A stretch of 6,183 nt of DNA from Actinomycetes bacterium (GCA_023457615.1 JAEWKY010000256.1:1-6183); one strand, 5' to 3'; numbered from the stretch's first letter, positions 1 through 5,997 are shown. Notes: generated by a model not told the origin, from the letters alone. Made by a program: numbers and translations.

Positions 1-944
1 AAGACATCCACCCGCGCCGTGATCGCGGCGGCGCCGATCCAGTCGACGAGGTTCTCGGCGGCGTGCTCGGTCGCCCGCGCATCCGACTCGACGGTCGTGA
101 TGCGCACCCCGGGGCCGAAGCGGTCGCCGACGGCCGCGGCGAGCAGGCCGACGCCGCCGTAGAGATCGAGGTTCGCCGCCTTCGGGTCGAAGAGGTCGGG
201 GTCGATCGCCTCCTGCACCGCCGCCGTGAGGGTCGCGGGCGCGGCGGCGTGCACCTGCCAGAACCCCGTGTCGTCGACGCGGAACTCCCGGTCGCCGACG
301 CGCTCACGGAGGACGGAGGGCTTCTGCGCACCGATCACGAGCCGCGCACCGTCGCCGACGGTCGGCGCGAGCACGGTCACCGAGCCCGCCCCCGGCATCG
401 TCTCGCGGAGAGGCGCGAGCTCGCGCACGGCCGGCACCGCGAGCGGCAGGTCGGCCACGGGGACGACGCGGTGCGAACGCGCGGCGTACGGGCCGACCCT
501 CCCGTCGTCGGCGACGTGCAGGCGCTCGCGCGTGCGCCATCCCGTGCCGTCCGCCGACCCGGGCAGCTCCTCGACCGCGACGTCCCGCGAGACCCGGGCC
601 ATGCGGCTCAGGGCGTCGGTCAGCACGTGCGCCTTGAGCGCGCGCTGCCGGGCGAGGTCGATGTGGCCGTAGTCGGCGCCGCCGGGGCGGTCCGCCGGGT
701 CGCGGTCGACGGAGGCCTCGGCCCACACGTGCGGGCGCCGGTCGGGGCTCGCCTCGAGCACGCGCACCGTCTCGGCGCGCCAGAACTTCGCCTTGGAGTC
801 GTCCGTCACTCGCGCGACGACGCGCTCGCCCGGGATGGCGTCGGCGACGAAGACGACGCGGCCGTCGTGCCGGGCGACCGACTCGCCGCCGTGGGCCATG
901 TTGGTAGCCTCGACCTCGATCTCACGGCCCCGCATGTCGCCCAT
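1..944 (-). CDS. Class I SAM-dependent RNA m5U methyltransferase, TrmA/RlmD family (C-terminus cut off by window)
   Basis: Reading the minus strand from ATG at 944 gives 314 uninterrupted codons to the window edge. Residues about 4-63 look like a TRAM RNA-binding domain (MAHGGESVAR, then GRVVFVADAIPGERV). A SAM-binding motif I, LDLYGGVGLLA, surrounds D260-G266, and motif II acid E286 (TVESDARA) is followed by E297-N298. These are features of the TrmA/RlmC/RlmD/RumA enzymes, which methylate uridine C5 in tRNA or 23S rRNA. The catalytic cysteine and general base would lie beyond the left edge and cannot be checked. The usual Fe-S cysteine segment ending CGGC appears as GGADYGH with A90 in place of the last Cys, and I find no cysteine in the visible part. 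Which RNA is the substrate cannot be told. The start fits a leaderless TANNNT promoter; ATGs at 935 and 899 are alternatives, but 899 would shorten the TRAM domain. The gene diverges from maf. Confidence 0.88.
   Translation of the reverse strand, partial: MGDMRGREIEVEATNMAHGGESVARHDGRVVFVADAIPGERVVARVTDDSKAKFWRAETVRVLEASPDRRPHVWAEASVDRDPADRPGGADYGHIDLARQRALKAHVLTDALSRMARVSRDVAVEELPGSADGTGWRTRERLHVADDGRVGPYAARSHRVVPVADLPLAVPAVRELAPLRETMPGAGSVTVLAPTVGDGARLVIGAQKPSVLRERVGDREFRVDDTGFWQVHAAAPATLTAAVQEAIDPDLFDPKAANLDLYGGVGLLAAAVGDRFGPGVRITTVESDARATEHAAENLVDWIGAAAITARVDV
902..910 (+). promoter_or_regulatory. Possible extended -10 promoter for maf
   Basis: TGGTAGCCT contains a TANNNT -10 (TAGCCT, 905-910) preceded by the TGN of an extended -10. 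It would start transcription near 917 and give a leader of about 50 nt before the maf start at 969. It lies inside the first codons of the divergent methyltransferase gene. I see no clear -35. It is offered because the 24-bp gap is too small to hold a complete maf promoter. Confidence 0.28.
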
Positions 945-957
945 TCGAGCAAGCTTA
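945..957 (-). promoter_or_regulatory. Candidate leaderless -10 box for the methyltransferase gene
   Basis: On the minus strand TAAGCT (957-952) matches the actinobacterial TANNNT -10 consensus and lies 7 nt before the ATG at 944, so transcription could begin at or next to the start codon. No Shine-Dalgarno sequence is placed close before this ATG, which agrees with a leaderless message. No convincing -35 is seen at 17-18 bp. The box touches the maf ribosome binding site on the other strand. Confidence 0.45.
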
Positions 958-961
958 GGAG
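957..961 (+). promoter_or_regulatory. Ribosome binding site that fixes the TTG start of maf
   Basis: AGGAG is followed by a 7-nt spacer and then TTG at 969. This is the only well-placed Shine-Dalgarno sequence near the start of the Maf homology, and it supports the rare TTG start. The GTG at 961 is out of frame. Confidence 0.75.
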
Positions 962-968
962 TGCCTCG

Positions 969-1595
969 TTGACAAGCCGAGCGCCTCGTCGTCTCTACCT
1001 CGCCTCCACTTCGCCCGCCCGCCTCGCGACGCTGCGCGCCGTCGGCATCGAGCCGGTCGCCCTCGCGCCCGGTGTCGACGAGGAGGCCGCGGTGGCCGAG
1101 GCCGGGCCGCTCACCGCGCCCGACATGGTGCAGCTGCTCGCCCGGCTCAAGGCCGAGGCCGTCGTGGCGGCGCACGACGACCTCGACGGGCTCGTGCTCG
1201 GCGGCGACTCGGCGTTCGAGGTGGACGGGGTCGTCTACGGCAAGCCCCATCGGCCCGAGGTCGCGCGCGAGCGCTGGCGCGCCCAGCGCGGGCGGTCCGG
1301 GGTGCTGCACTCGGGGCACTGGCTCATCGACACGCGCACCGGCCGGGCCGTCGGCGCCCCCGCCGCCGCGACCGTGCACTTCGCGACCGACATCACCGAC
1401 GCGGAGCTCGACGCCTACGTCGCGACCGGTGAGCCGCTCCAGGTCGCCGGCGCCTTCACGATCGACAGCAAGGGCGCCGCGTACATCGAGCGGATCGAGG
1501 GCGACCCGCACGCCGTCGTCGGCCTGAGCATCCCGCTCCTGCGCACCCTGACCCGCAGCCTCGCGGTGGAATGGCACGACCTCTGGAACCGGTGA
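969..1595 (+). CDS. maf: Maf family nucleoside triphosphate pyrophosphatase
   Basis: The 208-residue protein has the normal length and order of Maf/YhdE house-cleaning enzymes. These hydrolyse non-canonical or excess NTPs (often dTTP, UTP or modified nucleotides) to NMP and pyrophosphate in the cytoplasm; the family was first named for septum formation. Visible motifs are S13-T-S-P-A-R18 (the family's SxSPRR loop), VDEE at 36-39, K61 in the ARLKAEA helix, D80 in GGDSAFE (the expected catalytic base), GKP at 91-93, GRSGVLHSGH at 108-117, and the C-terminal AGAFTIDSKGAAYIERIEGD and VVGL segments. A17 replaces the first Arg of the SPRR loop and D166 stands where many Maf proteins have Gln; I recall similar changes in other actinobacterial Maf proteins. 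TTG at 969 is chosen for its AGGAG site, and the protein begins just ahead of the conserved LYLASTSP strand. Its substrate within the Maf subfamilies is not decided. Location next to an acyl-CoA carboxylase gene is common in Actinobacteria. Confidence 0.93.
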   Translation: MTSRAPRRLYLASTSPARLATLRAVGIEPVALAPGVDEEAAVAEAGPLTAPDMVQLLARLKAEAVVAAHDDLDGLVLGGDSAFEVDGVVYGKPHRPEVARERWRAQRGRSGVLHSGHWLIDTRTGRAVGAPAAATVHFATDITDAELDAYVATGEPLQVAGAFTIDSKGAAYIERIEGDPHAVVGLSIPLLRTLTRSLAVEWHDLWNR

Positions 1596-1621
1596 TCCCT
1601 CGGGGAGCCGCGCGGGCATCC

Positions 1622-1637
1622 CGCCTCAACTGAGGCG
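1622..1637 (+). terminator. Small hairpin after maf, possible terminator
   Basis: CGCCTC (1622-1627) and GAGGCG (1632-1637) form a 6-bp GC-rich stem with a 4-nt loop, AACT, 27 nt after the maf stop. No T-tract follows, so it would be at best a weak or tail-less terminator. A protein-binding inverted repeat ahead of accA3 is equally possible. Confidence 0.3.
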
Positions 1638-1665
1638 ACCCACCGCGTATCGCGCCGGTTTCTGT

Positions 1666-1672
1666 GGGAGGG
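1666..1672 (+). promoter_or_regulatory. Shine-Dalgarno-like sequence ahead of an alternative accA3 start
   Basis: GGGAGGG is followed 6 nt later by an in-frame ATG at 1679, which would add 12 residues to AccA3. The spacing is ideal, so this start cannot be dismissed. The added residues (MPGQTSGIGSGV) lie ahead of the conserved biotin carboxylase fold and look like nothing known to me. Confidence 0.35.
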
Positions 1673-1700
1673 CGACAAATGCCCGGCCAAACGTCGGGGA

Positions 1701-1706
1701 TAGGCT
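1701..1706 (+). promoter_or_regulatory. Candidate -10 box for accA3
   Basis: TAGGCT matches TANNNT and ends 8 nt before ATG 1715, which would give a leaderless or nearly leaderless accA3 message. The only purine-rich stretch close to that ATG (GGGAG, 1708-1712) is 2 nt away, too near for normal initiation. No -35 is recognisable at 17-18 bp upstream. Confidence 0.4.
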
Positions 1707-1714
1707 CGGGAGTT

Positions 1715-3502
1715 ATGGCCACCGCCCCCGCCTCGCCGCGCCGGAAGATCACCAAAGTCCTCATCGCGAACCGCGGGGAGATCGCCGTCCGGGTCATCCG
1801 GGCCGCGCGCGACTCGGGCATCGGGTCGGTCGCCGTCTACGCCGACCAGGACCGCGACGCCCGCCATGTGAAGCTCGCCGACGAGGCCTACGCCCTCGAG
1901 GGCACGACGTCGGCCGAGACCTACCTCGTGATCGACAAGATCCTCTCCGTCGCCCGTCGCTCGGGCGCCGACGCCATCCACCCGGGCTACGGGTTCCTCG
2001 CCGAGAACGCCGACTTCGCCCGCGCCGTGATCGACGCCGGGCTCATCTGGATCGGCCCCTCGCCCGAGGCGATCGAGCGCCTCGGCGACAAGGTGTCGGC
2101 CCGCCACGTCGCCGAGAAGGTCGGAGCGCCCCTGGCTCCGGGAACGCTGAACCCGGTGAAGGATGCCGACGAGGTGCTCTCGTTCGTCGACGAGGTCGGC
2201 CTCCCGGTCGCGATCAAGGCGGCGTTCGGCGGCGGCGGTCGCGGACTCAAGGTCGCCCGCACGCGCGAGGAGGTGCCGGAGCTCTTCGAGTCCGCCACCC
2301 GCGAGGCCGTCGCCGCGTTCGGCCGCGGCGAGTGCTTCGTTGAGAAGTACCTCGACGAGCCGCGCCACGTCGAGACGCAGTGCCTCGCCGACTCGGTCGG
2401 CACCGTGATCGTCGTCTCGACGCGCGACTGCTCGCTCCAGCGCCGCCACCAGAAGCTCGTCGAGGAGGCCCCCGCGCCGTTCCTCACGCCCGAGCAGACG
2501 TCGCTCCTCTACGAATCGTCGAAGGCGATCCTGCGCGAAGTGGGCTATCTCGGCGCGGGCACGTGCGAGTTCCTCATCGGCAAGGACGGCACCGTCTCGT
2601 TCCTCGAGGTCAACACGCGCCTCCAGGTGGAGCACCCCGTCTCGGAGGAGGTCACCGGCCTCGACCTCGTGCGCGAGCAGTTCCGCATCGCCGAGGGCGG
2701 GCTGCTCGACGACGAGGACCCCGTCACGCACGGGCACTCGATCGAGTTCCGCATCAACGGCGAGGACCCGGGCCGCAACTTCCTGCCCACGCCCGGACCG
2801 GTCAACGTGCTGCGCTTCCCGGGCGGCCCGGGGGTGCGGGTCGACTCGGGCGTCACGACCGGCGACGTCATCTCCGGCTCGTTCGACTCGCTGCTGGCGA
2901 AGCTCATCGTCACCGGCCACACCCGCGCCGACGCCCTCGAGCGGGCCCGTCGCGCCCTCGACGAGTTCGAGGTCGCCGGGCTGCCGACGGTGCTGCCGTT
3001 CCACCGCAAGATCGTGCGCGATCCCGCCTTCACCGCCGCCGACGGCGGGTTCGGCGTCTACACCCGCTGGATCGAGACCGAGTTCGACAACGACCTCGAG
3101 CCGTGGGGCGGGATGCTGCCCGAGGCGTCCTCGCCCGAGAAGCGCCACGACGTGGTCGTCGAGGTCGACGGCAAGCGCATCTCGGTGTCGCTGCCGACGA
3201 AGCTCCTCCCGTCGTCGGGCTCGGTCTCGGCCGCCCCCGCCCCGAAGCGCCGCGGAGGCGGCGGAGGGGGCGCCGCGGCGGCCACGGGCGACGCGATCGC
3301 CGCGCCCATGCAGGCGACGATCGTCAAGGTCGCCGTGGCCGAGGGCGACAAGGTCGTGAAGGGCGACCTCGTGCTCGTGCTCGAGGCGATGAAGATGGAG
3401 CAGCCGATCACGGCGCACCGCGACGGCACGATCGCGGCGCTGGACGCCGCCGTCGGCACGACGGTCTCCGCGGGGCACCGGCTGCTCTCGATCGTCGACT
3501 GA
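1715..3502 (+). CDS. accA3: Acetyl/propionyl-CoA carboxylase alpha subunit (biotin carboxylase fused to biotin carrier domain)
   Basis: The 595-residue protein carries out the first half of acyl-CoA carboxylation: ATP and bicarbonate carboxylate a biotin on its own carrier domain, which then serves separate AccD-type carboxyltransferase subunits to make malonyl- or methylmalonyl-CoA for lipid synthesis. The biotin carboxylase domain (about 11-460) opens with KVLIANRGEIAVRVIRA. It shows K168 with the ATP-grasp glycine loop FGGGGRGLK (171-179), RDCSLQRRHQK (C239 to K247), E298-V-N-T-R302-L-Q-V-E306-H-P, and R346 in FRINGEDP. A Gly/Ala-rich linker (about 505-524) leads to the carrier domain (525-595), with biotin site EAMKME at K560, exactly 35 residues from the C-terminus as usual. 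All key residues are intact. ATG 1715 is chosen from family length and the TANNNT box; ATG 1679 is an alternative. The partner beta and epsilon subunits are not in the window. Acyl-CoA preference is set by the beta subunit and is not readable here. Confidence 0.96.
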   Translation: MATAPASPRRKITKVLIANRGEIAVRVIRAARDSGIGSVAVYADQDRDARHVKLADEAYALEGTTSAETYLVIDKILSVARRSGADAIHPGYGFLAENADFARAVIDAGLIWIGPSPEAIERLGDKVSARHVAEKVGAPLAPGTLNPVKDADEVLSFVDEVGLPVAIKAAFGGGGRGLKVARTREEVPELFESATREAVAAFGRGECFVEKYLDEPRHVETQCLADSVGTVIVVSTRDCSLQRRHQKLVEEAPAPFLTPEQTSLLYESSKAILREVGYLGAGTCEFLIGKDGTVSFLEVNTRLQVEHPVSEEVTGLDLVREQFRIAEGGLLDDEDPVTHGHSIEFRINGEDPGRNFLPTPGPVNVLRFPGGPGVRVDSGVTTGDVISGSFDSLLAKLIVTGHTRADALERARRALDEFEVAGLPTVLPFHRKIVRDPAFTAADGGFGVYTRWIETEFDNDLEPWGGMLPEASSPEKRHDVVVEVDGKRISVSLPTKLLPSSGSVSAAPAPKRRGGGGGGAAAATGDAIAAPMQATIVKVAVAEGDKVVKGDLVLVLEAMKMEQPITAHRDGTIAALDAAVGTTVSAGHRLLSIVD

Positions 3503-3507
3503 GCGCA

Positions 3508-3604
3508 TCCCGCGATCCCGGGTCGGACTCGGGGTGCTCCGTCGATCTGCGACCGGACTCGTCCCGCGATTCGGGGTCGGACTCGGGTTGCTCCGCCGAT
3601 CTGC
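3508..3604. repeat. Diverged tandem duplication, 54-bp period, after accA3
   Basis: The stretches 3508-3550 and 3562-3604 match at 39 of 43 positions with no gap. Both begin TCCCGCGAT, share GGTCGGACTC and TGCTCCG, and end CGATCTGC. The second copy supplies most of the left arm of the long hairpin that follows. I see no open reading frame of merit here, no transposase and no target-site duplication. It may be a decayed repetitive extragenic element or a local duplication. Confidence 0.75.
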
Positions 3605-3658
3605 GCTTGCTCCGCGCCATTCCGGCGGAGTAAGCGCGAAATGGCGGAGTAACCCGGG
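3582..3658 (+). terminator. Long imperfect hairpin between convergent accA3 and lpdA, probable terminator
   Basis: Positions pair symmetrically (coordinates of each pair add to 7240). The arms 3582-3615 and 3625-3658 give 32 of 34 pairs, counting five G-U wobbles, around a 9-nt loop (3616-3624). The only mismatches are 3599/3641 and 3601/3639. The core GCGCTTGCTCCGC pairs with GCGGAGTAAGCGC. In RNA from the minus strand the five wobbles become A/C mismatches, so the structure favours the accA3 transcript. There is no T-tract; a run of G follows. Transcription termination and 3'-end protection for accA3 is the likeliest job. A REP-like palindromic element is the alternative. Confidence 0.6.
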
Positions 3659-3668
3659 GGGGGGTGCG

Positions 3669-5105
3669 TCAGCCGACGATGTGCATCGCGCGCGCGGCGT
3701 CGGTGATCGACCCCGAGAGCGACGGGTAGACGCTGAACGCGCGGGCGAGCTGGTCGACCGTGAGCCGGTGCTCCACCGCGAGGGCGATCGGCAGGATGAG
3801 GTCGCTCGCCTTCGGCGCGACGACGACGCCGCCGATGACCGTGCCCGAGCCCGTGCGGGCGAAGAGCTTCACGAAGCCGTCGGTGAGGCCCATCATCTTC
3901 GCGCGCGGGTTCGATGCGAGCGGGAGCTTGTAGATCTCGCCCTGCGCGATGCCCTGCTCGATCTGATGCTGCGACCAGCCGACCGTCGCCACCTCGGGCT
4001 GCGTGAAGATGTTGCTCGTCACGTTGCGCAGCTCGGTCGGGCTGACGGCGTCGCCGAGGGCGTGGAACACCGCCGTGCGGCCCTGCATCGAGGCGACGGA
4101 GGCCAGCGGCAGGAAGTCGGAGCAGTCACCCGCCGCGTACACCGAGGGCATCGACGTGCGCGCGACCCGGTTGACGCGGATGTGCCCCGACTCGGTGAGC
4201 TGGATGCCGGCCTCCTCGAGCCCGAGGCCCGCGGTGTTCGGGATGGAGCCCAGCGCGAGCAGCGCGTGCGATCCGGCGACCTCGCGGCCGTCGACGAGCT
4301 TCACGAGCACGCCGTCGGCGGTGCGCTCCACCGAGGCCATGCGGCTCTTGTTGAGCACCGTCATGCCGTTGCGGCGGAAGACGCTCTCGACCACCTGGGC
4401 GGCATCCGCGTCCTCCCCCGGGAGCACCTGGTCGCGGCTCGAGACGAGCGTGACCTTCGAGCCGAGGGCGAGATACGCCGAGGCGAACTCCGCGCCGGTG
4501 ACGCCCGAGCCGACGACGACGAGATGCTCGGGGATGGACTCGAGCGAGTAGAGCTGCGTCCAGGTGAAGATGCGCTCGCCGTCGGGTCTCGCGGTCGGCA
4601 GCACGCGCGGCGAGGAGCCGACGGCGACGACGAGGGTGTCGGCCTCGATCTGGTCGAAGTCGGTGCGCGCCCTGCCGCGACCCGTCGACGCGACGATCGT
4701 GTTCGGTCCGTCGAGCCGGCCGTCGCCCTGCACGATGCGCACCCCCGCACGCACGAGCTGCGCCTTCATGTCGGCCGACTGCTGCTGCGCGAGCGCGAGG
4801 AGACGCTTGTTGACGGCGGCGAGGTTGACGGCGATCTCCGGCCGCACCGGACGGTCGCGCTCGTTGCGCGTGAAGAACTGCACCCCGAGGTCGGAGGCCT
4901 CCCCCACGGCGGCGGCGGCCTCGGCCGTCGCGATGAGCGTCTTCGACGGGACGACGTCGGTGAGCACCGCGGAGCCGCCGACGCCCGCGCGTTCGACGAG
5001 CGTGACCTCGGCGCCGAGCTGCGCGCCCGCGAGGGCGGCCTCGTAGCCTCCGGGGCCGCCGCCGAGGACCGCGAGACGGTGGGTGCGCTCGAACTCGTAC
5101 GGCAT
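3669..5105 (-). CDS. lpdA: LpdA-type NAD(P)H:quinone dehydrogenase, flavoprotein disulfide reductase family
   Basis: The 478-residue protein has the pyridine nucleotide-disulfide reductase fold: FAD-binding GGGPGG at 15-20, an NAD(P)-binding GSGVTGAE at 199-206, a second FAD site AAGDCSDF around D327, and a C-terminal dimerisation domain. The redox disulfide of true lipoamide dehydrogenases is absent: the CxxxxC positions before PSK (53-55) are A46 and V51. The C-terminal His-Glu acid-base pair is also lost, with Y460 and G465 in YPSLSG. This combination recalls M. tuberculosis LpdA (Rv3303c), which reduces quinones with NADH or NADPH and is not part of the pyruvate dehydrogenase complex. LVSSRDQVLP after the second Rossmann strand lacks the acidic residue typical of strict NAD users, which fits dual cofactor use. 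ATG 5105 has GGGGAG 9 nt upstream. The gene converges on accA3 and diverges from punA. Quinone reduction is inferred from the family, and the protein could equally be named Si-type flavoprotein. Confidence 0.9.
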   Translation of the reverse strand: MPYEFERTHRLAVLGGGPGGYEAALAGAQLGAEVTLVERAGVGGSAVLTDVVPSKTLIATAEAAAAVGEASDLGVQFFTRNERDRPVRPEIAVNLAAVNKRLLALAQQQSADMKAQLVRAGVRIVQGDGRLDGPNTIVASTGRGRARTDFDQIEADTLVVAVGSSPRVLPTARPDGERIFTWTQLYSLESIPEHLVVVGSGVTGAEFASAYLALGSKVTLVSSRDQVLPGEDADAAQVVESVFRRNGMTVLNKSRMASVERTADGVLVKLVDGREVAGSHALLALGSIPNTAGLGLEEAGIQLTESGHIRVNRVARTSMPSVYAAGDCSDFLPLASVASMQGRTAVFHALGDAVSPTELRNVTSNIFTQPEVATVGWSQHQIEQGIAQGEIYKLPLASNPRAKMMGLTDGFVKLFARTGSGTVIGGVVVAPKASDLILPIALAVEHRLTVDQLARAFSVYPSLSGSITDAARAMHIVG

Positions 5106-5113
5106 CCCCCCAT

Positions 5114-5134
5114 TCTCCCCGAATCGCGGGGAGA
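5114..5134 (-). promoter_or_regulatory. Inverted repeat covering the lpdA ribosome binding site
   Basis: TCTCCCCG (5114-5121) and CGGGGAGA (5127-5134) are perfect 8-bp arms around a 5-nt loop. In the lpdA message the 3' arm contains the GGGGAG Shine-Dalgarno sequence, 9 nt before the ATG, so folding would hide it. As DNA the repeat sits beside the punA -35 region and could also be an operator shared by both genes. Confidence 0.45.
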
Positions 5135-5160
5135 CCGCCGACGGGAGGCCGCTCTAGAGT
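5131..5160 (+). promoter_or_regulatory. Leaderless-type promoter of punA
   Basis: TAGAGT (5155-5160) matches TANNNT and ends 6 nt before ATG 5167, placing the expected transcription start on the A of the start codon. GAGACC (5131-5136) lies 18 bp upstream and matches four of six positions of TTGACC. The TAG at 5155 is also an in-frame stop, so the coding region cannot start further upstream. The purine run GGGAGG (5143-5148) is 18 nt from the ATG, too far to act as its ribosome site. Confidence 0.6.
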
Positions 5161-5166
5161 GAACGG

Positions 5167-5997
5167 ATGGGTAACAGCTCGCACCCCCTCGACGACCCCG
5201 CCGCCGACCCGTTCGAGATCGCCCGGGAGGCCGCCGCGCAGCTCGCCGCGGCGACCGGGGTCGCGTCGCACGACCTCGCCCTCACGCTCGGCAGCGGCTG
5301 GGCCAAGGCCGCCGATCTTCTCGGGGAGACCGTCGCCACGGTGCCCGCAACCGACATCGTCGGTTTCAGCAAGCCCGCCCTCACCGGGCACGTCGGCACG
5401 CTCCGCAGCGTGCGGCTGCCGAACGGCAAGCACGCGCTCGTGATCGGGGCGCGCACCCACTACTACGAGGGCCACGGCGTGCGCCGGGTCGTCCACTCGG
5501 TGCGCACCGCCGCCGCGGCCGGCGCGACGATCATGGTGCTCACGAACGGCGCGGGGGGCATCAAGGAGCACTGGACCCCGGGTACTCCCGTGCTCATCTC
5601 CGACCACATCAACCTCACCGCCGACTCGCCGCTCGAAGGCGCGAAGTTCGTCGACCTCACCGACCTCTACGCGAAGCGTCTGCGCGACATCGCGCGCTCG
5701 GTCGCTCCCGAGCTCGACGAGGGGGTCTACACGCAGTTCCGCGGCCCGCACTACGAGACGCCGGCCGAGGTGCAGATGGCCAAGGCGATCGGCGGCCACA
5801 TCGTCGGCATGTCGACGTCGCTCGAGGCGATCGCGGCGCGCGAGGCAGGCATGGAGGTGCTGGGCTTCTCGCTCGTCACGAACCTCGCCGCGGGCATCTC
5901 GCCCGAGCCGCTGAGCCACGCCGAGGTGCTCGAGGCGGGCCGGGATGCCGAGCCCGTCATCTCCGATCTGCTCGCGCGCGTGGTCGCGGCCCTGTGA
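5167..5997 (+). CDS. punA: Purine nucleoside phosphorylase, trimeric (class I) type
   Basis: This 276-residue enzyme belongs to the low-molecular-mass PNP family, which splits inosine, guanosine and their deoxy forms with phosphate into a base and (deoxy)ribose 1-phosphate for purine salvage in the cytoplasm. Comparison with human PNP gives the phosphate-site S43 in LGSGW, R96 and H98 in GARTHYYEGH, N127 in TNGAGG, the base-site YET at 196-198 with E197, M215-S216-T217 in VGMST, N239 in VTNLAAG, and H251 near the end. E197 with N239 suggests 6-oxopurine preference. TNGAGG has Gly where mammalian enzymes have Ala (TNAAGG). ATG 5167 is the start because an in-frame TAG lies 12 bp upstream. The stop overlaps the start of the mutase gene by 4 bp, indicating coupled translation. 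In mycobacteria the equivalent gene is called deoD, although it is unrelated to the hexameric E. coli DeoD. Confidence 0.95.
   Translation: MGNSSHPLDDPAADPFEIAREAAAQLAAATGVASHDLALTLGSGWAKAADLLGETVATVPATDIVGFSKPALTGHVGTLRSVRLPNGKHALVIGARTHYYEGHGVRRVVHSVRTAAAAGATIMVLTNGAGGIKEHWTPGTPVLISDHINLTADSPLEGAKFVDLTDLYAKRLRDIARSVAPELDEGVYTQFRGPHYETPAEVQMAKAIGGHIVGMSTSLEAIAAREAGMEVLGFSLVTNLAAGISPEPLSHAEVLEAGRDAEPVISDLLARVVAAL

Noticed and set aside
63..968. In-frame extension of Maf upstream to an ATG at 63
   Set aside because: The extension lies opposite the methyltransferase and has shadow-type composition. The Maf fold starts just after TTG 969, which has its own AGGAG site.
969..974. Perfect TTGACA -35 consensus on the plus strand
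   Set aside because: It is formed by the maf TTG start codon and the next codon, and no -10 box stands 16-19 bp downstream.
3282..3310. Gly/Ala-rich stretch in accA3 as a possible insertion or frameshift
   Set aside because: The frame is intact and such flexible linkers are normal between the biotin carboxylase and carrier domains.
1415..3508. Long open frame of about 697 codons on the minus strand opposite accA3
   Set aside because: Its composition is Arg/Asp/Val/Leu-rich low-complexity translation typical of an antisense frame in GC-rich DNA. The plus strand encodes a complete biotin carboxylase with all motifs.
3534..5162. Open frame of about 542 codons on the plus strand opposite lpdA
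   Set aside because: It is an antisense shadow of lpdA, rich in Arg, Asp, Ala and Glu with no recognisable domain. lpdA has clear FAD and NAD(P) motifs.
4126..5919. Open frame of about 597 codons on the minus strand across punA and lpdA
   Set aside because: It runs through two real genes in other frames, has a repetitive Arg-rich composition and shows no domain.
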